The notes: generated by a model not told the origin, from the sequence alone. Shown: positions 18,792-28,336, numbered from the stretch's first letter. The stretch: DNA of 64,000 bases from Rhodocytophaga rosea (GCF_010119975.1 NZ_CP048222.1:4854501-4918500), one strand, 5' to 3'. Numbers and translations: made by a program.

Positions 18792-19418
18792 ATGTGTGGA
18801 CTGGTTCTTCCCGATGGGCAATACTGGCAGTGGGACCTCACGCTTATAGAAGATGTAAATAACAATAAGCTCCTATTTTATAATGATCATAACAAAAAAT
18901 GGGGTGCCGGGGGGCAATTTATTAATGGGTGTTGTATTGATGGGGTCTCCTCCTACAATATACAGTGTGCCAACAATCCTTCTGCTTTTGTAAAGATGCG
19001 GTTCAAAACCTTTTTTGTATTTGAGGATGAGGTGTTACAATTTTTCAAAGAGGGTGAGTATCATCGGAATACGTGGGAACTGCATTCTATTCCAGCTCCT
19101 GATGAAAGCAATTTTTGCGGAAATGGGCCAGGTGTTGTTCATTGGAAAGAATATGACGTTTTCTATCTGGGCAATTGGTCTGTGAGTCAGCTTGCTACTC
19201 CTTTTCAGGGAGATTCCCTTCTTCTCACGCTACTTACAAAAGATAAAGTTGGAGGCTCCGGTTACGGCAGGTCAGGAGGTATTATCCATCAATTGGATTG
19301 CAATACGCTGGCATTAATCAATCCGGACCGGGAAGGTGGAAACCGTCATGAAGTTTCATTCTTTGCCCGCGTGCATGCCATTGGAGAAGATGGCTGGTAT
19401 GCCGGGATGGGGTCTTGA
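18792..19418 (+). CDS. Hypothetical protein, probably the C-terminal part of the preceding lipoprotein
   Basis: 208 aa. No signal peptide or membrane segment. It has two groups of cysteines (GCCIDG, IQCANN, NFCGNG, LDC) that look like disulfides of an exported protein. Extending the frame upstream adds RIKCINPNDA before the ATG, a plausible continuation of the previous ORF after ..RPVKIKD. This supports a frameshifted single gene. The alternative is two translationally coupled genes. No known domain is recognised. Confidence 0.55.
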   Translation: MCGLVLPDGQYWQWDLTLIEDVNNNKLLFYNDHNKKWGAGGQFINGCCIDGVSSYNIQCANNPSAFVKMRFKTFFVFEDEVLQFFKEGEYHRNTWELHSIPAPDESNFCGNGPGVVHWKEYDVFYLGNWSVSQLATPFQGDSLLLTLLTKDKVGGSGYGRSGGIIHQLDCNTLALINPDREGGNRHEVSFFARVHAIGEDGWYAGMGS

Positions 19419-19601
19419 AATGTGTATATATTCTGATCAGCCAGACAAACGGAGAAGGATTAATAACATCTATAGCGTATCCGGATGCTTGCAGGTTTGG
19501 TGCATGGTGAGAATTGATAAGCGTATCGTTCAAACATCTTTTTGAGGCAGCCTAATTTCATCATTCTGGTTTTTCTAAAAATATTCTAACCTTTTCAATT
19601 C

Positions 19602-21164
19602 GTGAAAAAAGCATTCTATTTATTTGTACTGAGTTTTCTGTTTACTCTTTTGTGGGGCGGATGTAAAAAAAGTGATGATCCAGGCACACAGTTTATCTCA
19701 TCACCTACGCTAACCGGATTTTCTCCTACTTCGGGTGCAGTAGGAACTAATGTAACAGTTACCGGTACCAATTTTTCTGCAACCACAGCCAGTAATGTAG
19801 TAAAATTCAATGGTACAACCTCCACTGTTTCATCCGCTACCACTACTACCCTGATTGTAAGTGTACCGGCAGGTGCAGGCAGTGGTAAAATTACGGTACA
19901 AGTAGGTACTCAGATTGCTACTTCTGCCAGTGATTTCACAGTTACTCAGCCCGTATCATTAGTAACGCTTACCAGCTTTTCTCCCACTTCAGGTACCGCT
20001 GGCACTATCGTTACTATTACCGGTACTAACTTTTCTGCGAACGCTTTTAATAACGTAGTAAAATTCAATGGTGCACTAGCTCAACTGACGGCATCTACGC
20101 CTACCAGTCTGACAGTGAATGTGCCAGCCGGAGGCAGCACTGGTAAAATTACTGTACAGGTAGGCTCCCAGACCGTTACCTCCACCGAGGATTTTGTATA
20201 TCAATCCTCATCCGTTACTACCCTGGCTGGCAGCGGTGCTTTCGGTTTTGCTGACGGTATTGGTACTGTTGCTCAGTTTTTTCAGCCTATTGGAATAGCA
20301 GTAGATGCTCTGGGGAATGCCTATGTCACAGATGCAGAAAACCACCGCATCCGCAAGGTTTCAGTGAGTGGTACAGTAACTACGTTGGCTGGTAGCGGCA
20401 CCGCCGGATTTGCAGATGGAAGCGCTGCCCAGTTTAGTTCTCCCAGAGGTATTGCAATAGATGCTTCAGGCAATTTGTATGTAGCGGATGGAGTGAATAA
20501 TAGAATCCGTAAGATTACGCCTGCCGGAATTGTAAGTACCATAGCCGGTAGTGGTGTTGCCGGGTTTGCGGATGGAAATGGAGTTTCTGCTCAATTTAAT
20601 TTTCCGAAAGAGATAGCAGTAGATGCCTCAGGAAATTTGTATGTAGCGGATGATATTAACCACAGAGTCCGCAAGATTACTCCTACAGGAACGGTAAGCA
20701 CGCTGGCTGGCAGCACCTTCGGTAATACAGATGGTGTAGGTACAGCCGCCCAGTTTAACCGGCCTACAGGCATAGCAGTAGATGCTTCAGGAAATGTATA
20801 TGTAGCTGATTTGGGAAATCACCGTATCCGCAAGATTACTGCTACTGGTACTGTGAGTACAATAGCAGGCAGTTCGTCCGGCTTTGCTGATGGCAATGGT
20901 ACAGAGGCCCGGTTTGATTCGCCGGCGGGAATTGCGGTAGATGTTACAGGAAATGTGTATGTAGCGGATGCAGATAACCAACGAATCCGCAAAATTACCT
21001 CTACTGGTAGTGTCAGTACCCTGGCCGGAACTATTCCTGCAGGTTTTGCTGATGGTAATGCCACAATTGCCCGTTTCAATAAACCAACAGGGATTGCCAT
21101 AGATGCTTCAGGTAAAATATATGTAGCCGACCGGCTTAATCACCGCATCCGTACGATTCAATAA
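19602..21164 (+). CDS. Lipoprotein with two IPT/TIG domains and a six-repeat NHL propeller
   Basis: 520 aa, GTG start. The lipoprotein signal ends at LLWGGC (Cys about 21). Two IPT/TIG immunoglobulin-like domains follow (about 35-115 and 122-200), both starting LTxFSPTSGxxGT and containing VTGTNFSA and VVKFNG. Residues about 205-520 are six NHL repeats of about 52 residues, each with TLAGSG.AGFADG, F..P.GIAVDASGN.YVAD and NHRIRKI. Six NHL repeats would close one propeller. It should be a surface or periplasmic lipoprotein with a binding role, and the ligand is unknown. The repeats are also visible in the DNA, with a period of about 155-165 bp. Confidence 0.88.
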   Translation: MKKAFYLFVLSFLFTLLWGGCKKSDDPGTQFISSPTLTGFSPTSGAVGTNVTVTGTNFSATTASNVVKFNGTTSTVSSATTTTLIVSVPAGAGSGKITVQVGTQIATSASDFTVTQPVSLVTLTSFSPTSGTAGTIVTITGTNFSANAFNNVVKFNGALAQLTASTPTSLTVNVPAGGSTGKITVQVGSQTVTSTEDFVYQSSSVTTLAGSGAFGFADGIGTVAQFFQPIGIAVDALGNAYVTDAENHRIRKVSVSGTVTTLAGSGTAGFADGSAAQFSSPRGIAIDASGNLYVADGVNNRIRKITPAGIVSTIAGSGVAGFADGNGVSAQFNFPKEIAVDASGNLYVADDINHRVRKITPTGTVSTLAGSTFGNTDGVGTAAQFNRPTGIAVDASGNVYVADLGNHRIRKITATGTVSTIAGSSSGFADGNGTEARFDSPAGIAVDVTGNVYVADADNQRIRKITSTGSVSTLAGTIPAGFADGNATIARFNKPTGIAIDASGKIYVADRLNHRIRTIQ

Positions 21165-21323
21165 GGGCACCTGCTTGTGCTTAAATCTGGTTTATCTGTT
21201 TTCGAGATTGGTTAGTACAGTGAATCAGATGAACACAGGAAGAAGCTTATTTTGCTTTTCTTTCCCACAGTATACAGGCGAAGGATTTTTTGAACAGATA
21301 CAATCTGAATAAATTTTACCACC

Positions 21324-22565
21324 ATGTATGTCTCTCAACAAGAACTTGCTATTAATACAGAAGCCATCAGGAAAGAATTTCCGGTTTTGCATCAGAAAGT
21401 GAATGGGTATCCCCTGGTATATCTGGATAATGCAGCTACCACCCAAAAACCTACACAAGTAATTGATGCCTTAGTGGACTATTATCAGGGCTACAATGCC
21501 AACATCCACCGGGGCATTCATACCCTGGCCGAAAAAGCAACCAGTGCCTTTGAGCAAACCCGCGAAAGCGTCAGGTCATTGCTGCATGCAAAGCAAACAG
21601 AGGAAATTATTTTTGTAAGGGGAGTAACGGAAGCCATCAACTTAGTAGCTTCCTCCTATGGCCACACTTTTATTGGGGAGGGCGATGAAATTATGATCTC
21701 AGCGCTTGAGCACCATGCCAACATTGTTCCCTGGCAATGGGTATGCCAGCAGAAAAAGGCAACGCTTCGGGTTATTCCCATAACTGATGCAGGTGAAATA
21801 GATGTAGATGCCTATAAAAAAATGCTCTCGCCCTGTACAAAACTGGTTGCCCTGGCGCATGTTTCCAATACCCTGGGTACGATCAATCCAGTCAAAGAAA
21901 TGATCCGGATGGCGCACCAGGCAGGCGCTGTAATTTTAATTGATGGTGCTCAGGCAGCCGGACACCTTGCGGTAGATGTGCAGGAACTTGATTGTGACTT
22001 TTATTGTCTCTCTGCTCACAAATTATATGGCCCAACAGGCATAGGCGTGCTGTATGGCAAAAAAGCTCTCCTAGAGCGAATGCCTCCTTATCAGGGAGGA
22101 GGTGAAATGATCCGGGAAGTAACCTATGCACATACTACCTATAATGATCTTCCTTATAAATTTGAGGCCGGAACCCCTAACATTGCTGATGTGGTAGCAT
22201 TCTGGTATGCCATCGAGTTTATACAGAAGATAGGAACCCCTTCTATTGTGGCCCATGAACAAGAACTGTTAGCGTACTGTACGGAAAAGTTATCGGCTTT
22301 GCCTTTTATTCAATTAGTGGGCAGGGCTAAAGAAAAAGTAGGAATAGTATCTTTTATCATGGATGGAGTTCACTGCTTTGATGTAGGCCAGATGCTGGAT
22401 GCATATGGAATTGCTGTACGAACTGGCCATCATTGCACACAACCTTTAATGCAAAGATTAGGTTTGGACGGAACTATACGGGCTTCCTTTGCTCTGTACA
22501 ATACCCTGGCTGAAATTGATAAACTGGCAGCCATGCTTGAGAAAATTAGTAAAATATTGAAGTAA
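21324..22565 (+). CDS. sufS: Cysteine desulfurase SufS
   Basis: 413 aa, the usual length for SufS. It is a PLP enzyme that takes sulfur from cysteine for Fe-S cluster assembly. Visible motifs are YLDNAATTQKP near the N-terminus, SALEHHANIVPWQ, DGAQAAGH, the PLP lysine in LSAHKLYGPTG (Lys233) and the persulfide cysteine in RTGHHCTQP (Cys371). The next gene, 2 bp downstream, is its SufE partner. The other suf genes (sufBCD) are not in the window, so here sufSE is a separate unit. Confidence 0.96.
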   Translation: MYVSQQELAINTEAIRKEFPVLHQKVNGYPLVYLDNAATTQKPTQVIDALVDYYQGYNANIHRGIHTLAEKATSAFEQTRESVRSLLHAKQTEEIIFVRGVTEAINLVASSYGHTFIGEGDEIMISALEHHANIVPWQWVCQQKKATLRVIPITDAGEIDVDAYKKMLSPCTKLVALAHVSNTLGTINPVKEMIRMAHQAGAVILIDGAQAAGHLAVDVQELDCDFYCLSAHKLYGPTGIGVLYGKKALLERMPPYQGGGEMIREVTYAHTTYNDLPYKFEAGTPNIADVVAFWYAIEFIQKIGTPSIVAHEQELLAYCTEKLSALPFIQLVGRAKEKVGIVSFIMDGVHCFDVGQMLDAYGIAVRTGHHCTQPLMQRLGLDGTIRASFALYNTLAEIDKLAAMLEKISKILK

Positions 22566-22567
22566 AG

Positions 22568-23011
22568 ATGAGAACTATTCTTGAAATTCAGCAGGAAATC
22601 ATCGGTGAATGTTCCGGGCTCAATGGAGAGGTTGAAAAAATATTGTTTTATCTCATACAACAAGGAAAGCAATTACCTGCAATGCCTCTTTATTACAAAA
22701 CAGAAGCTTATCTCATCAAAGGCTGCCATTCAAAAGTATGGCTGGCAACTGTATCAGACAAGGAACAGGTGTATTTGTATGCGGATAGTAATACAGCCAT
22801 TACCAAAGGACTAATAAGCTTGTTGATCCGGATTTTAAATGGGCAATTTCTGAAAGCTGTTGAAGAGGCCGACATTTCCTTTATGCAAGGAAGCGGTTTG
22901 GAACGTTTTATTGGCAGTGAACGATCCAATGGGTTTGCAGCCATGATAAATCAAATAAAAGACAGTACAAATAAACTAGCAGCAACGCATATGCTCCAGA
23001 CTGATAGATAA
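22568..23011 (+). CDS. sufE: SufE-family sulfur acceptor protein
   Basis: 147 aa. SufE takes the persulfide from SufS and stimulates it. The family motif is present as LIKGCHSKVWL, with the sulfur-accepting Cys53. The C-terminal part (LISLLIRILNGQ, LERFIGSERSNGFAAMI) also fits SufE, where the region before the end normally reads L.P.R.NG...M. It is coupled to sufS by a 2-bp gap, so the two are probably translated together. It is convergent with the NUDIX regulator gene. Confidence 0.93.
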   Translation: MRTILEIQQEIIGECSGLNGEVEKILFYLIQQGKQLPAMPLYYKTEAYLIKGCHSKVWLATVSDKEQVYLYADSNTAITKGLISLLIRILNGQFLKAVEEADISFMQGSGLERFIGSERSNGFAAMINQIKDSTNKLAATHMLQTDR

Positions 23012-23028
23012 TGTTGTGTATCTGCTTT

Positions 23029-23805
23029 TTAATACGTATGGACAATGCCTTCTTTTAATGCTTCCTCATAAGTCTCTTTCTCAAACTGATATAAATAGGG
23101 TGCACGATGGGGACCAATGTTACGTCTTTCATCCAGTTTTTTAATTAGTCCTAGGTTTGTGAGCTTTTTACTAAAGTTTCGCTGATCTAATTCTTTTCCT
23201 AAGATGGTTTCATAAAGAGTATGAATTTCCGGTAGGGTAAATGTTGAGGGCAATAGATTGTAACCTATAGGCTGGTGATAGATTTGAAGCCGTAAGGTGA
23301 GCAAAGCTTTATCCACTACTTCATTCTGATCAAATAAAAGATCTGGCACCTCATTTACATCCCACCACTGGTAATCTTCCGTAAAAAAGTCTGTTGTCAC
23401 ACTCACTTTTGAATAATCTACTAACGCGAAGAACCCAATTGATAAGGTACGCTCAAATAACCAGTTATCTTCATCCACTTCCAGGCCAAATTTATCTCTA
23501 AAATCTTTAGGATTTCTTTCCTTCACCCGGTAAGGCGAATCGCCAAAGACCTCAAATTGCTGCAGAAACAGATTACTTAAACTCGTTCTTTCCTCTAAAA
23601 TCCGGTGTGCAGCCTCACTTAATGGTTCTCTGCGCTTAATGAAACCTCCAGGCAACCCCCATCCATTCAATCCTTTCCATTTAAGGAGGAGAATTTTGAG
23701 TTGCTGGTCGTGGTAACCAAATATAACATTGTCTATACTTATATGAGGTAGATAGTGTTTATGGCCGTTTTTTACAAAGTCAGTTACTTCTTCTAATGAG
23801 TTCAT
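23029..23805 (-). CDS. NUDIX-domain transcriptional regulator (NrtR/AraR type)
   Basis: 258 aa. Residues about 20-165 are a NUDIX fold (ISIDNVIFGY, LKILLLKWKGLNGWGLPGGF). The NUDIX box G54-x5-E60-x7 is followed by RILEE instead of the catalytic REUxEE pattern: the Glu after Arg68 is Ile69. This degeneration is typical of NUDIX proteins that became ligand-sensing repressors. The C-terminal part (about 180-258) is a winged helix (LPEIHTLYETILGKELDQRNFSKKL, KKLDERRN). Known relatives control NAD or sugar genes. A perfect palindrome lies just upstream of the start (23823-23849), which suggests autoregulation and control of the divergent gene. Confidence 0.88.
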   Translation of the reverse strand: MNSLEEVTDFVKNGHKHYLPHISIDNVIFGYHDQQLKILLLKWKGLNGWGLPGGFIKRREPLSEAAHRILEERTSLSNLFLQQFEVFGDSPYRVKERNPKDFRDKFGLEVDEDNWLFERTLSIGFFALVDYSKVSVTTDFFTEDYQWWDVNEVPDLLFDQNEVVDKALLTLRLQIYHQPIGYNLLPSTFTLPEIHTLYETILGKELDQRNFSKKLTNLGLIKKLDERRNIGPHRAPYLYQFEKETYEEALKEGIVHTY

Positions 23806-23822
23806 ATCTCAAAGGTAAAAAA

Positions 23823-23849
23823 TATATTTCGTAAAATTTACGAAATATA
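23823..23849. promoter_or_regulatory. 27-bp perfect palindrome, probable operator of the NUDIX regulator
   Basis: The sequence is a perfect inverted repeat around one central base: TATATTTCGTAAA, A, then TTTACGAAATATA. It lies 18 bp upstream of the regulator start codon, in the divergent spacer. A second, shorter copy of the core GTAAAATTTAC is at 23873-23883. Confidence 0.75.
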
Positions 23850-23872
23850 AAAAATACTCTTACCTTTATTCC

Positions 23873-23883
23873 GTAAAATTTAC
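23873..23883. promoter_or_regulatory. Second copy of the GTAAAATTTAC palindrome core
   Basis: Identical 11-bp core to the operator candidate at 23831-23841, 42 bp away (about four helical turns), with weaker flanking symmetry (TTCC before it, AATA after). It is placed to affect the plus-strand gene at 23964. Confidence 0.6.
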
Positions 23884-23963
23884 AATATAAACTTAATTAT
23901 TAGTAATCCACATCATTTCTTCAATCCTTAACTAAATTAATTTCTATCAACCCCTCATCCCTT

Positions 23964-24350
23964 ATGAAAACATTAAGCGCTCTTTTCTTCTTTTGCTTTT
24001 TATCTGTTGTGTTGTTTGCTACAAACGCGCAGGCACAAACCGTTTCGGAAGATTATTTTGTAGGTACCTGGAATGTGACAGCCTTTGGCCTCCCTCAAGG
24101 TGATACCAATATGATTATCCAGCTTGACAAAAAAGATGGTAAACTTTCCGGAGGAATTATTGATCCTGCTACCAATAAGATAGGAACACCTTTTACTAAA
24201 ATTAATGTTGCTGCCAATAAGCTCACTGCTTATTTTATTGCCCAGGAACAAGGTATGGAGGTATACCTTTCTCTGGAAAAGAAAGATGACACCAATGTAA
24301 AAGGAAGTATTATGGACATGTTCAATATGGAAGGCACAAAAGCGAAGTAA
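23964..24350 (+). CDS. Small secreted protein, possibly lipocalin-like
   Basis: 128 aa with a signal peptide cut after NAQA (about residue 24). The mature part starts DYFVGTWNVTAFGLPQGD and continues as alternating short strands (MIIQLDKKDGKLSGGIID, KLTAYFIAQEQGMEVYLSL), which resembles small beta-barrel or lipocalin-like proteins of Bacteroidota. The identity of the ligand is unknown. It is divergent from the NUDIX regulator gene across the palindromes, so it is a likely target of that regulator. It could be cotranscribed with the large gene 210 bp downstream. Confidence 0.7.
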   Translation: MKTLSALFFFCFLSVVLFATNAQAQTVSEDYFVGTWNVTAFGLPQGDTNMIIQLDKKDGKLSGGIIDPATNKIGTPFTKINVAANKLTAYFIAQEQGMEVYLSLEKKDDTNVKGSIMDMFNMEGTKAK

Positions 24351-24562
24351 AATTTCATGGGTTTCTCTGTCTAATTGCCATAATACAAGCTACATTCTTG
24401 TTAGCATAGCTACACATATTTGTGAATTCAATCGCTTAACCAGCTATGCTATTCCATTATTTTTTAACTTTCATATCTTATATCACCGAACTGCCTGAAA
24501 AAACCTCACCTTATCCGTACAATGCAGGCAATCATGGCAGACTACCATTTAATCTAATTTCA

Positions 24563-27500
24563 ATGAACCGCAATTTCTCCTCTCTCTTTAGAACATTGAC
24601 CCTGGCTGTAATAACCAGCCTGCTTGCGTTTGGGCTTTGGGCTTATACTTTTGTGAAAGAACAGCCCCGCATTTTGGTGTTCAGCAAAACAGCTGCCTTC
24701 CGTCATGCTTCTATTGAAGCCGGTCAAAAAGCATTTTTTGCGCTTGGTAAACAACATGGTTTTGCCGTAGATACCACTGAAAATGCCTCCAGATTTACAG
24801 AAGAAAACCTTAAAAAATATCAGGCGGTTGTATTTTTAAACACCACTGGCGATGTGCTCAATAATGAGCAACAGAATGCCTTTGAGCGGTATATACAGGC
24901 TGGTGGCGGTTATTTAGGGCTTCATGCGGCCGCTGACACAGAATATGGCTGGCCCTGGTATAATAAACTGGCCGGTGCCTGGTTTGAAAGTCACCCTAAC
25001 CCGGATAATGTGCAAAAAGGTACATTTGTGGTGGTAGATAAAACGCATCCGGCAACCAGCTTTCTGCCTGAGAAATGGGAGCGGACAGATGAATTTTATT
25101 CATATAAGAACATTAGTTCAGCCATTAAAGTATTGGTAAAGATTGATGAAAAAACCTACCGGGGAGGCACCAATGGCGATAACCATCCCATGGCCTGGTA
25201 TCAGGAATTTGATGGCGGACGTTCTTTTTATACAGCCGGAGGTCATACAGATGCCACTTTCTCTGAGCCTTTATTTGTAAAACATCTCTATGCCGGTTTA
25301 CACTATGTGATGGGAGGTAATTCGCCCAAACCTCTGGACTATACCAAGGTTAAAACCAAACGGATGCCGGAAGAAAACCGGTTTTCAAAAGTAATTCTGG
25401 AAGAGAAACTCGATGAACCCATGGAACTGACTGTGCTGCCAGATAACCGGGTATTGTTTGTGGAAAGAAAAGGGGGAGTAAAACTCTATAGTCCGGCTAC
25501 TGGCAAAGTTAAGTTGATTGCAACTATTCCCGTAAATACTAAAGTAACAGATAAAAAAGGGACAGTAGGCAATGATGAAGGAGGTTTACTGAGTATAACC
25601 AAAGATCCTGATTTTGCTAAAAACGGATGGATTTATCTGTTTTACTCTCCGGAAGGAAAAGAAGCCAAAAATATTCTTACACGTTACCAGTTAAAAGGCG
25701 ATGAACTCGTGATGGATTCCAAGAAGGTGATCCTGGAAGTGGCTACGCAACGGGAAATAACTGGTCATGCAGGAGGTTCGCTCACCTTTGATACAAAAGG
25801 AAATCTGTATCTATCCACGGGAGATAATATTAATCCACACGGCTCTAATGGCTACAGCCCCTCCGATGAACGTCCGGAAAGAAGCCCATGGGATGCACAA
25901 ATGACCTCCGGTAATACCAATGACTTGAGAGGTAAAATAATCCGGATTAAACCACAGCCTGATGGAACATACACTATTCCAGAAGGTAATTTATTCCCAA
26001 AAGGTACACCTAAAACCCGCCCTGAGATCTATACGATGGGACACCGCAATCCCTACCGTATCTCGGTAGATCCTAAAACTGGGTTTCTTTATTGGGGAGA
26101 TATTGGCCCGGATGCCAGTCAACCTGGAGAGAAACGTGGTCCGGAAGGACAGGATGAAGTAGGACAGGCCAGGAAAGCCGGTAATTATGGATGGCCCTAT
26201 TTTGTGGGAGATAATAAAGCCTATTACAAATACGATTTTGCTGCCAGTCAGTCTGGAGAACTGTATGATCCTGCTAAACCTGTAAATAACTCACCCAACA
26301 ATACTGGGTTAAACGAGTTGCCCCCAGCCCAAAAGGCATTCATCTGGTATCCGTATGGAGAGTCAAAAGAATTTCCACTGGTAGGCGCTGGTGGGCGCAG
26401 TGCTATGGCTGGACCTGTGTTTTACTCAGATCAGTTTAAGACTGCTAAACGGGCTTTTCCGGATTATTATGATGGGAAGTTACTCATTTACGAGTGGATG
26501 CGTGGCTGGCTGATGGCAGTTACGATGGATAAGGAAGGCAATTATGCTTCGATGGAACGGGTAATGCCGAGTTATAAATTCTCCAATCCGGTAGATATAG
26601 AATTCAGCTCAGAAGGTGATCTATATATGATTGAATATGGAAGCGGGTGGTTCACGCAGAATGATGATGCCAGGCTGGTTCGTATTGAATACAACAGCGG
26701 CAACCGCAAGCCTGTTATCCAATTAGCTACCGATAAAAAAGGAGGAACTCTTCCTTTCAAAGCCCGTCTTTCCTCAAAAGGTACTAGTGATGCGGATAAT
26801 GATGTCCTGAAATATGTATGGAAAGTAACGGCTCAAAATGGAGGAACAGCCCGGACATTCAATGAACCTAGTCCAACTGTAACTTTTGATAAGGCAGGTA
26901 TCTATAAAGCTACCCTTACCGTTACCGATGCCAAAGGAGCCAGTACCAGCCAGAGCCTGGAAATTATGGCAGGAAATGAAGAACCATTACTCACCTTTGA
27001 TACGCCTACCAGCAATCAAACATTTTTCTTCCCGAATCAACCCTTTGAATACGAAGTAAAAGTAAGTGATAAAGAAGATGGCAGCCTATCAGATGGAAAA
27101 ATCAAGCCGGAAGAAGTAGCCATTAGCTTCGATTATTTGCCGGAAGGATATGATATAGTGGCTATTGCCCAGGGGCATCGCAGTGCAGATGCTTCTGCCG
27201 GAGCTGTAAAAGGCCTCAAACTCATTGAAAGCAGCGATTGCAAAGCCTGCCATAGTATTGATAAAAAATCGGTAGGCCCGACTTACAAACAAGTTGCTGC
27301 TAAATACAAAGATGATAAAGGTGCCTCTGAAAAGCTGGCTAAAAAAGTAATTTCCGGAGGCAGCGGTGTATGGGGAGAAGTATCTATGAGTGCGCATCCC
27401 CAATTGGCAGAAACAGATGCCAGGGAAATGGTGAATTATATCCTGGGTCTGGCTGAAGAAAAACAGGGAGTCGTATCGTTACCGGTGAAAGGAAGTTACA

Positions 27501-28336
27501 CCATGGCTATCCCCAAAGGCGATAAAGGCGAAGGTATGTATGTGGTTAGAGCAGCGTATAAGGATAAAGGAAGTAATGGGATTCCTGCGATTAGTGCTGA
27601 AAAAATAATGACTTTACGCAATGCCAAGATGCCGGCCGGAAAAGCAGCTAAGCTAGAAGGCGTAATGAAATATGGCACGGTGATTATTGCTTCAACCAAA
27701 GGCTCCAGTATTGGGTTTACTAACATTGATCTGACTGGCATCGAGCAAATTAAATTTACGGCCGCTGCTCCCAAAGCGCAATTAAATGCAGCCGGTGGCA
27801 TCATTGAAGTCCACCTGGACTCACCCACCGGAAAACTCGTCGGACAAACCGATATGATGTCGCCGACAGAGGGAGGGAGCTTAACCAATATGCCACCACC
27901 AGTAGTAGCTAAAATTTCAGGAGCCAGCGGTAAGCACGATGTATATTTTGTCTTTCAAAATGAGAAATCTCCTGCAGGACAGGCATTGTTTGTAGTAATG
28001 GATCTGGAATTCCAAACGGGTAAATCTGCTAACAGCACCTCACAGGCAGCCAAAGCAACTACTCAGGCAAGTGTTGCTACAAAGGAGTTAGGAGCTTATG
28101 TAGGAAAGTATAAGATGACAGGGCTTCCTTTTGAGTATGTTGAAATTACCACCAAAGAAGATAAACTACACATCAGTGCCGGAGGCAATGAAGGAGATCT
28201 CTTGCCAGGCCAGGAAGCAGATGTATTTGCAGGTGATAACGGAGCCGAGTTACTATTTGGCCGGGATACCCAAAAGAAAGTTACCACACTGACCCTGAAA
28301 GCACAGGGCTTCACTTTTGAAGGAACGAAAGAATAA
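24563..28336 (+). CDS. ThuA / PQQ-type sugar dehydrogenase / PKD / cytochrome c / CBM6-like multidomain protein
   Basis: About 1257 aa from ATG 24563 (an upstream ATG at 24446 lacks a signal sequence). Order: signal or membrane anchor (1-30); ThuA-like glutamine-amidotransferase fold (about 32-245, with ILVFSKTAAFRH and GGYLGLHAAADTEYGWPWY); glucose/sorbosone dehydrogenase propeller (about 270-690, with MELTVLPDNRVLFVERKGGV and YTMGHRNPYRISVDP); PKD domain (about 715-790); cytochrome c with CKACH (Cys893-His897); CBM6-like sandwich (about 975-1130); and a C-terminal extension. Proteins of this plan are found in Bacteroidota, where they probably oxidise sugars in the periplasm and pass electrons to the attached heme. 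The exact substrate is unknown. Confidence 0.9.
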   Translation: MNRNFSSLFRTLTLAVITSLLAFGLWAYTFVKEQPRILVFSKTAAFRHASIEAGQKAFFALGKQHGFAVDTTENASRFTEENLKKYQAVVFLNTTGDVLNNEQQNAFERYIQAGGGYLGLHAAADTEYGWPWYNKLAGAWFESHPNPDNVQKGTFVVVDKTHPATSFLPEKWERTDEFYSYKNISSAIKVLVKIDEKTYRGGTNGDNHPMAWYQEFDGGRSFYTAGGHTDATFSEPLFVKHLYAGLHYVMGGNSPKPLDYTKVKTKRMPEENRFSKVILEEKLDEPMELTVLPDNRVLFVERKGGVKLYSPATGKVKLIATIPVNTKVTDKKGTVGNDEGGLLSITKDPDFAKNGWIYLFYSPEGKEAKNILTRYQLKGDELVMDSKKVILEVATQREITGHAGGSLTFDTKGNLYLSTGDNINPHGSNGYSPSDERPERSPWDAQMTSGNTNDLRGKIIRIKPQPDGTYTIPEGNLFPKGTPKTRPEIYTMGHRNPYRISVDPKTGFLYWGDIGPDASQPGEKRGPEGQDEVGQARKAGNYGWPYFVGDNKAYYKYDFAASQSGELYDPAKPVNNSPNNTGLNELPPAQKAFIWYPYGESKEFPLVGAGGRSAMAGPVFYSDQFKTAKRAFPDYYDGKLLIYEWMRGWLMAVTMDKEGNYASMERVMPSYKFSNPVDIEFSSEGDLYMIEYGSGWFTQNDDARLVRIEYNSGNRKPVIQLATDKKGGTLPFKARLSSKGTSDADNDVLKYVWKVTAQNGGTARTFNEPSPTVTFDKAGIYKATLTVTDAKGASTSQSLEIMAGNEEPLLTFDTPTSNQTFFFPNQPFEYEVKVSDKEDGSLSDGKIKPEEVAISFDYLPEGYDIVAIAQGHRSADASAGAVKGLKLIESSDCKACHSIDKKSVGPTYKQVAAKYKDDKGASEKLAKKVISGGSGVWGEVSMSAHPQLAETDAREMVNYILGLAEEKQGVVSLPVKGSYTMAIPKGDKGEGMYVVRAAYKDKGSNGIPAISAEKIMTLRNAKMPAGKAAKLEGVMKYGTVIIASTKGSSIGFTNIDLTGIEQIKFTAAAPKAQLNAAGGIIEVHLDSPTGKLVGQTDMMSPTEGGSLTNMPPPVVAKISGASGKHDVYFVFQNEKSPAGQALFVVMDLEFQTGKSANSTSQAAKATTQASVATKELGAYVGKYKMTGLPFEYVEITTKEDKLHISAGGNEGDLLPGQEADVFAGDNGAELLFGRDTQKKVTTLTLKAQGFTFEGTKE

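Noticed and set aside
19602-21164. Regularly spaced DNA repeats of about 160 bp that could be taken for a repeat array or CRISPR
   Set aside because: They are in frame with an intact gene and encode NHL propeller repeats. The unit length and divergence do not fit CRISPR repeats and spacers. No CRISPR array was seen anywhere in the window.
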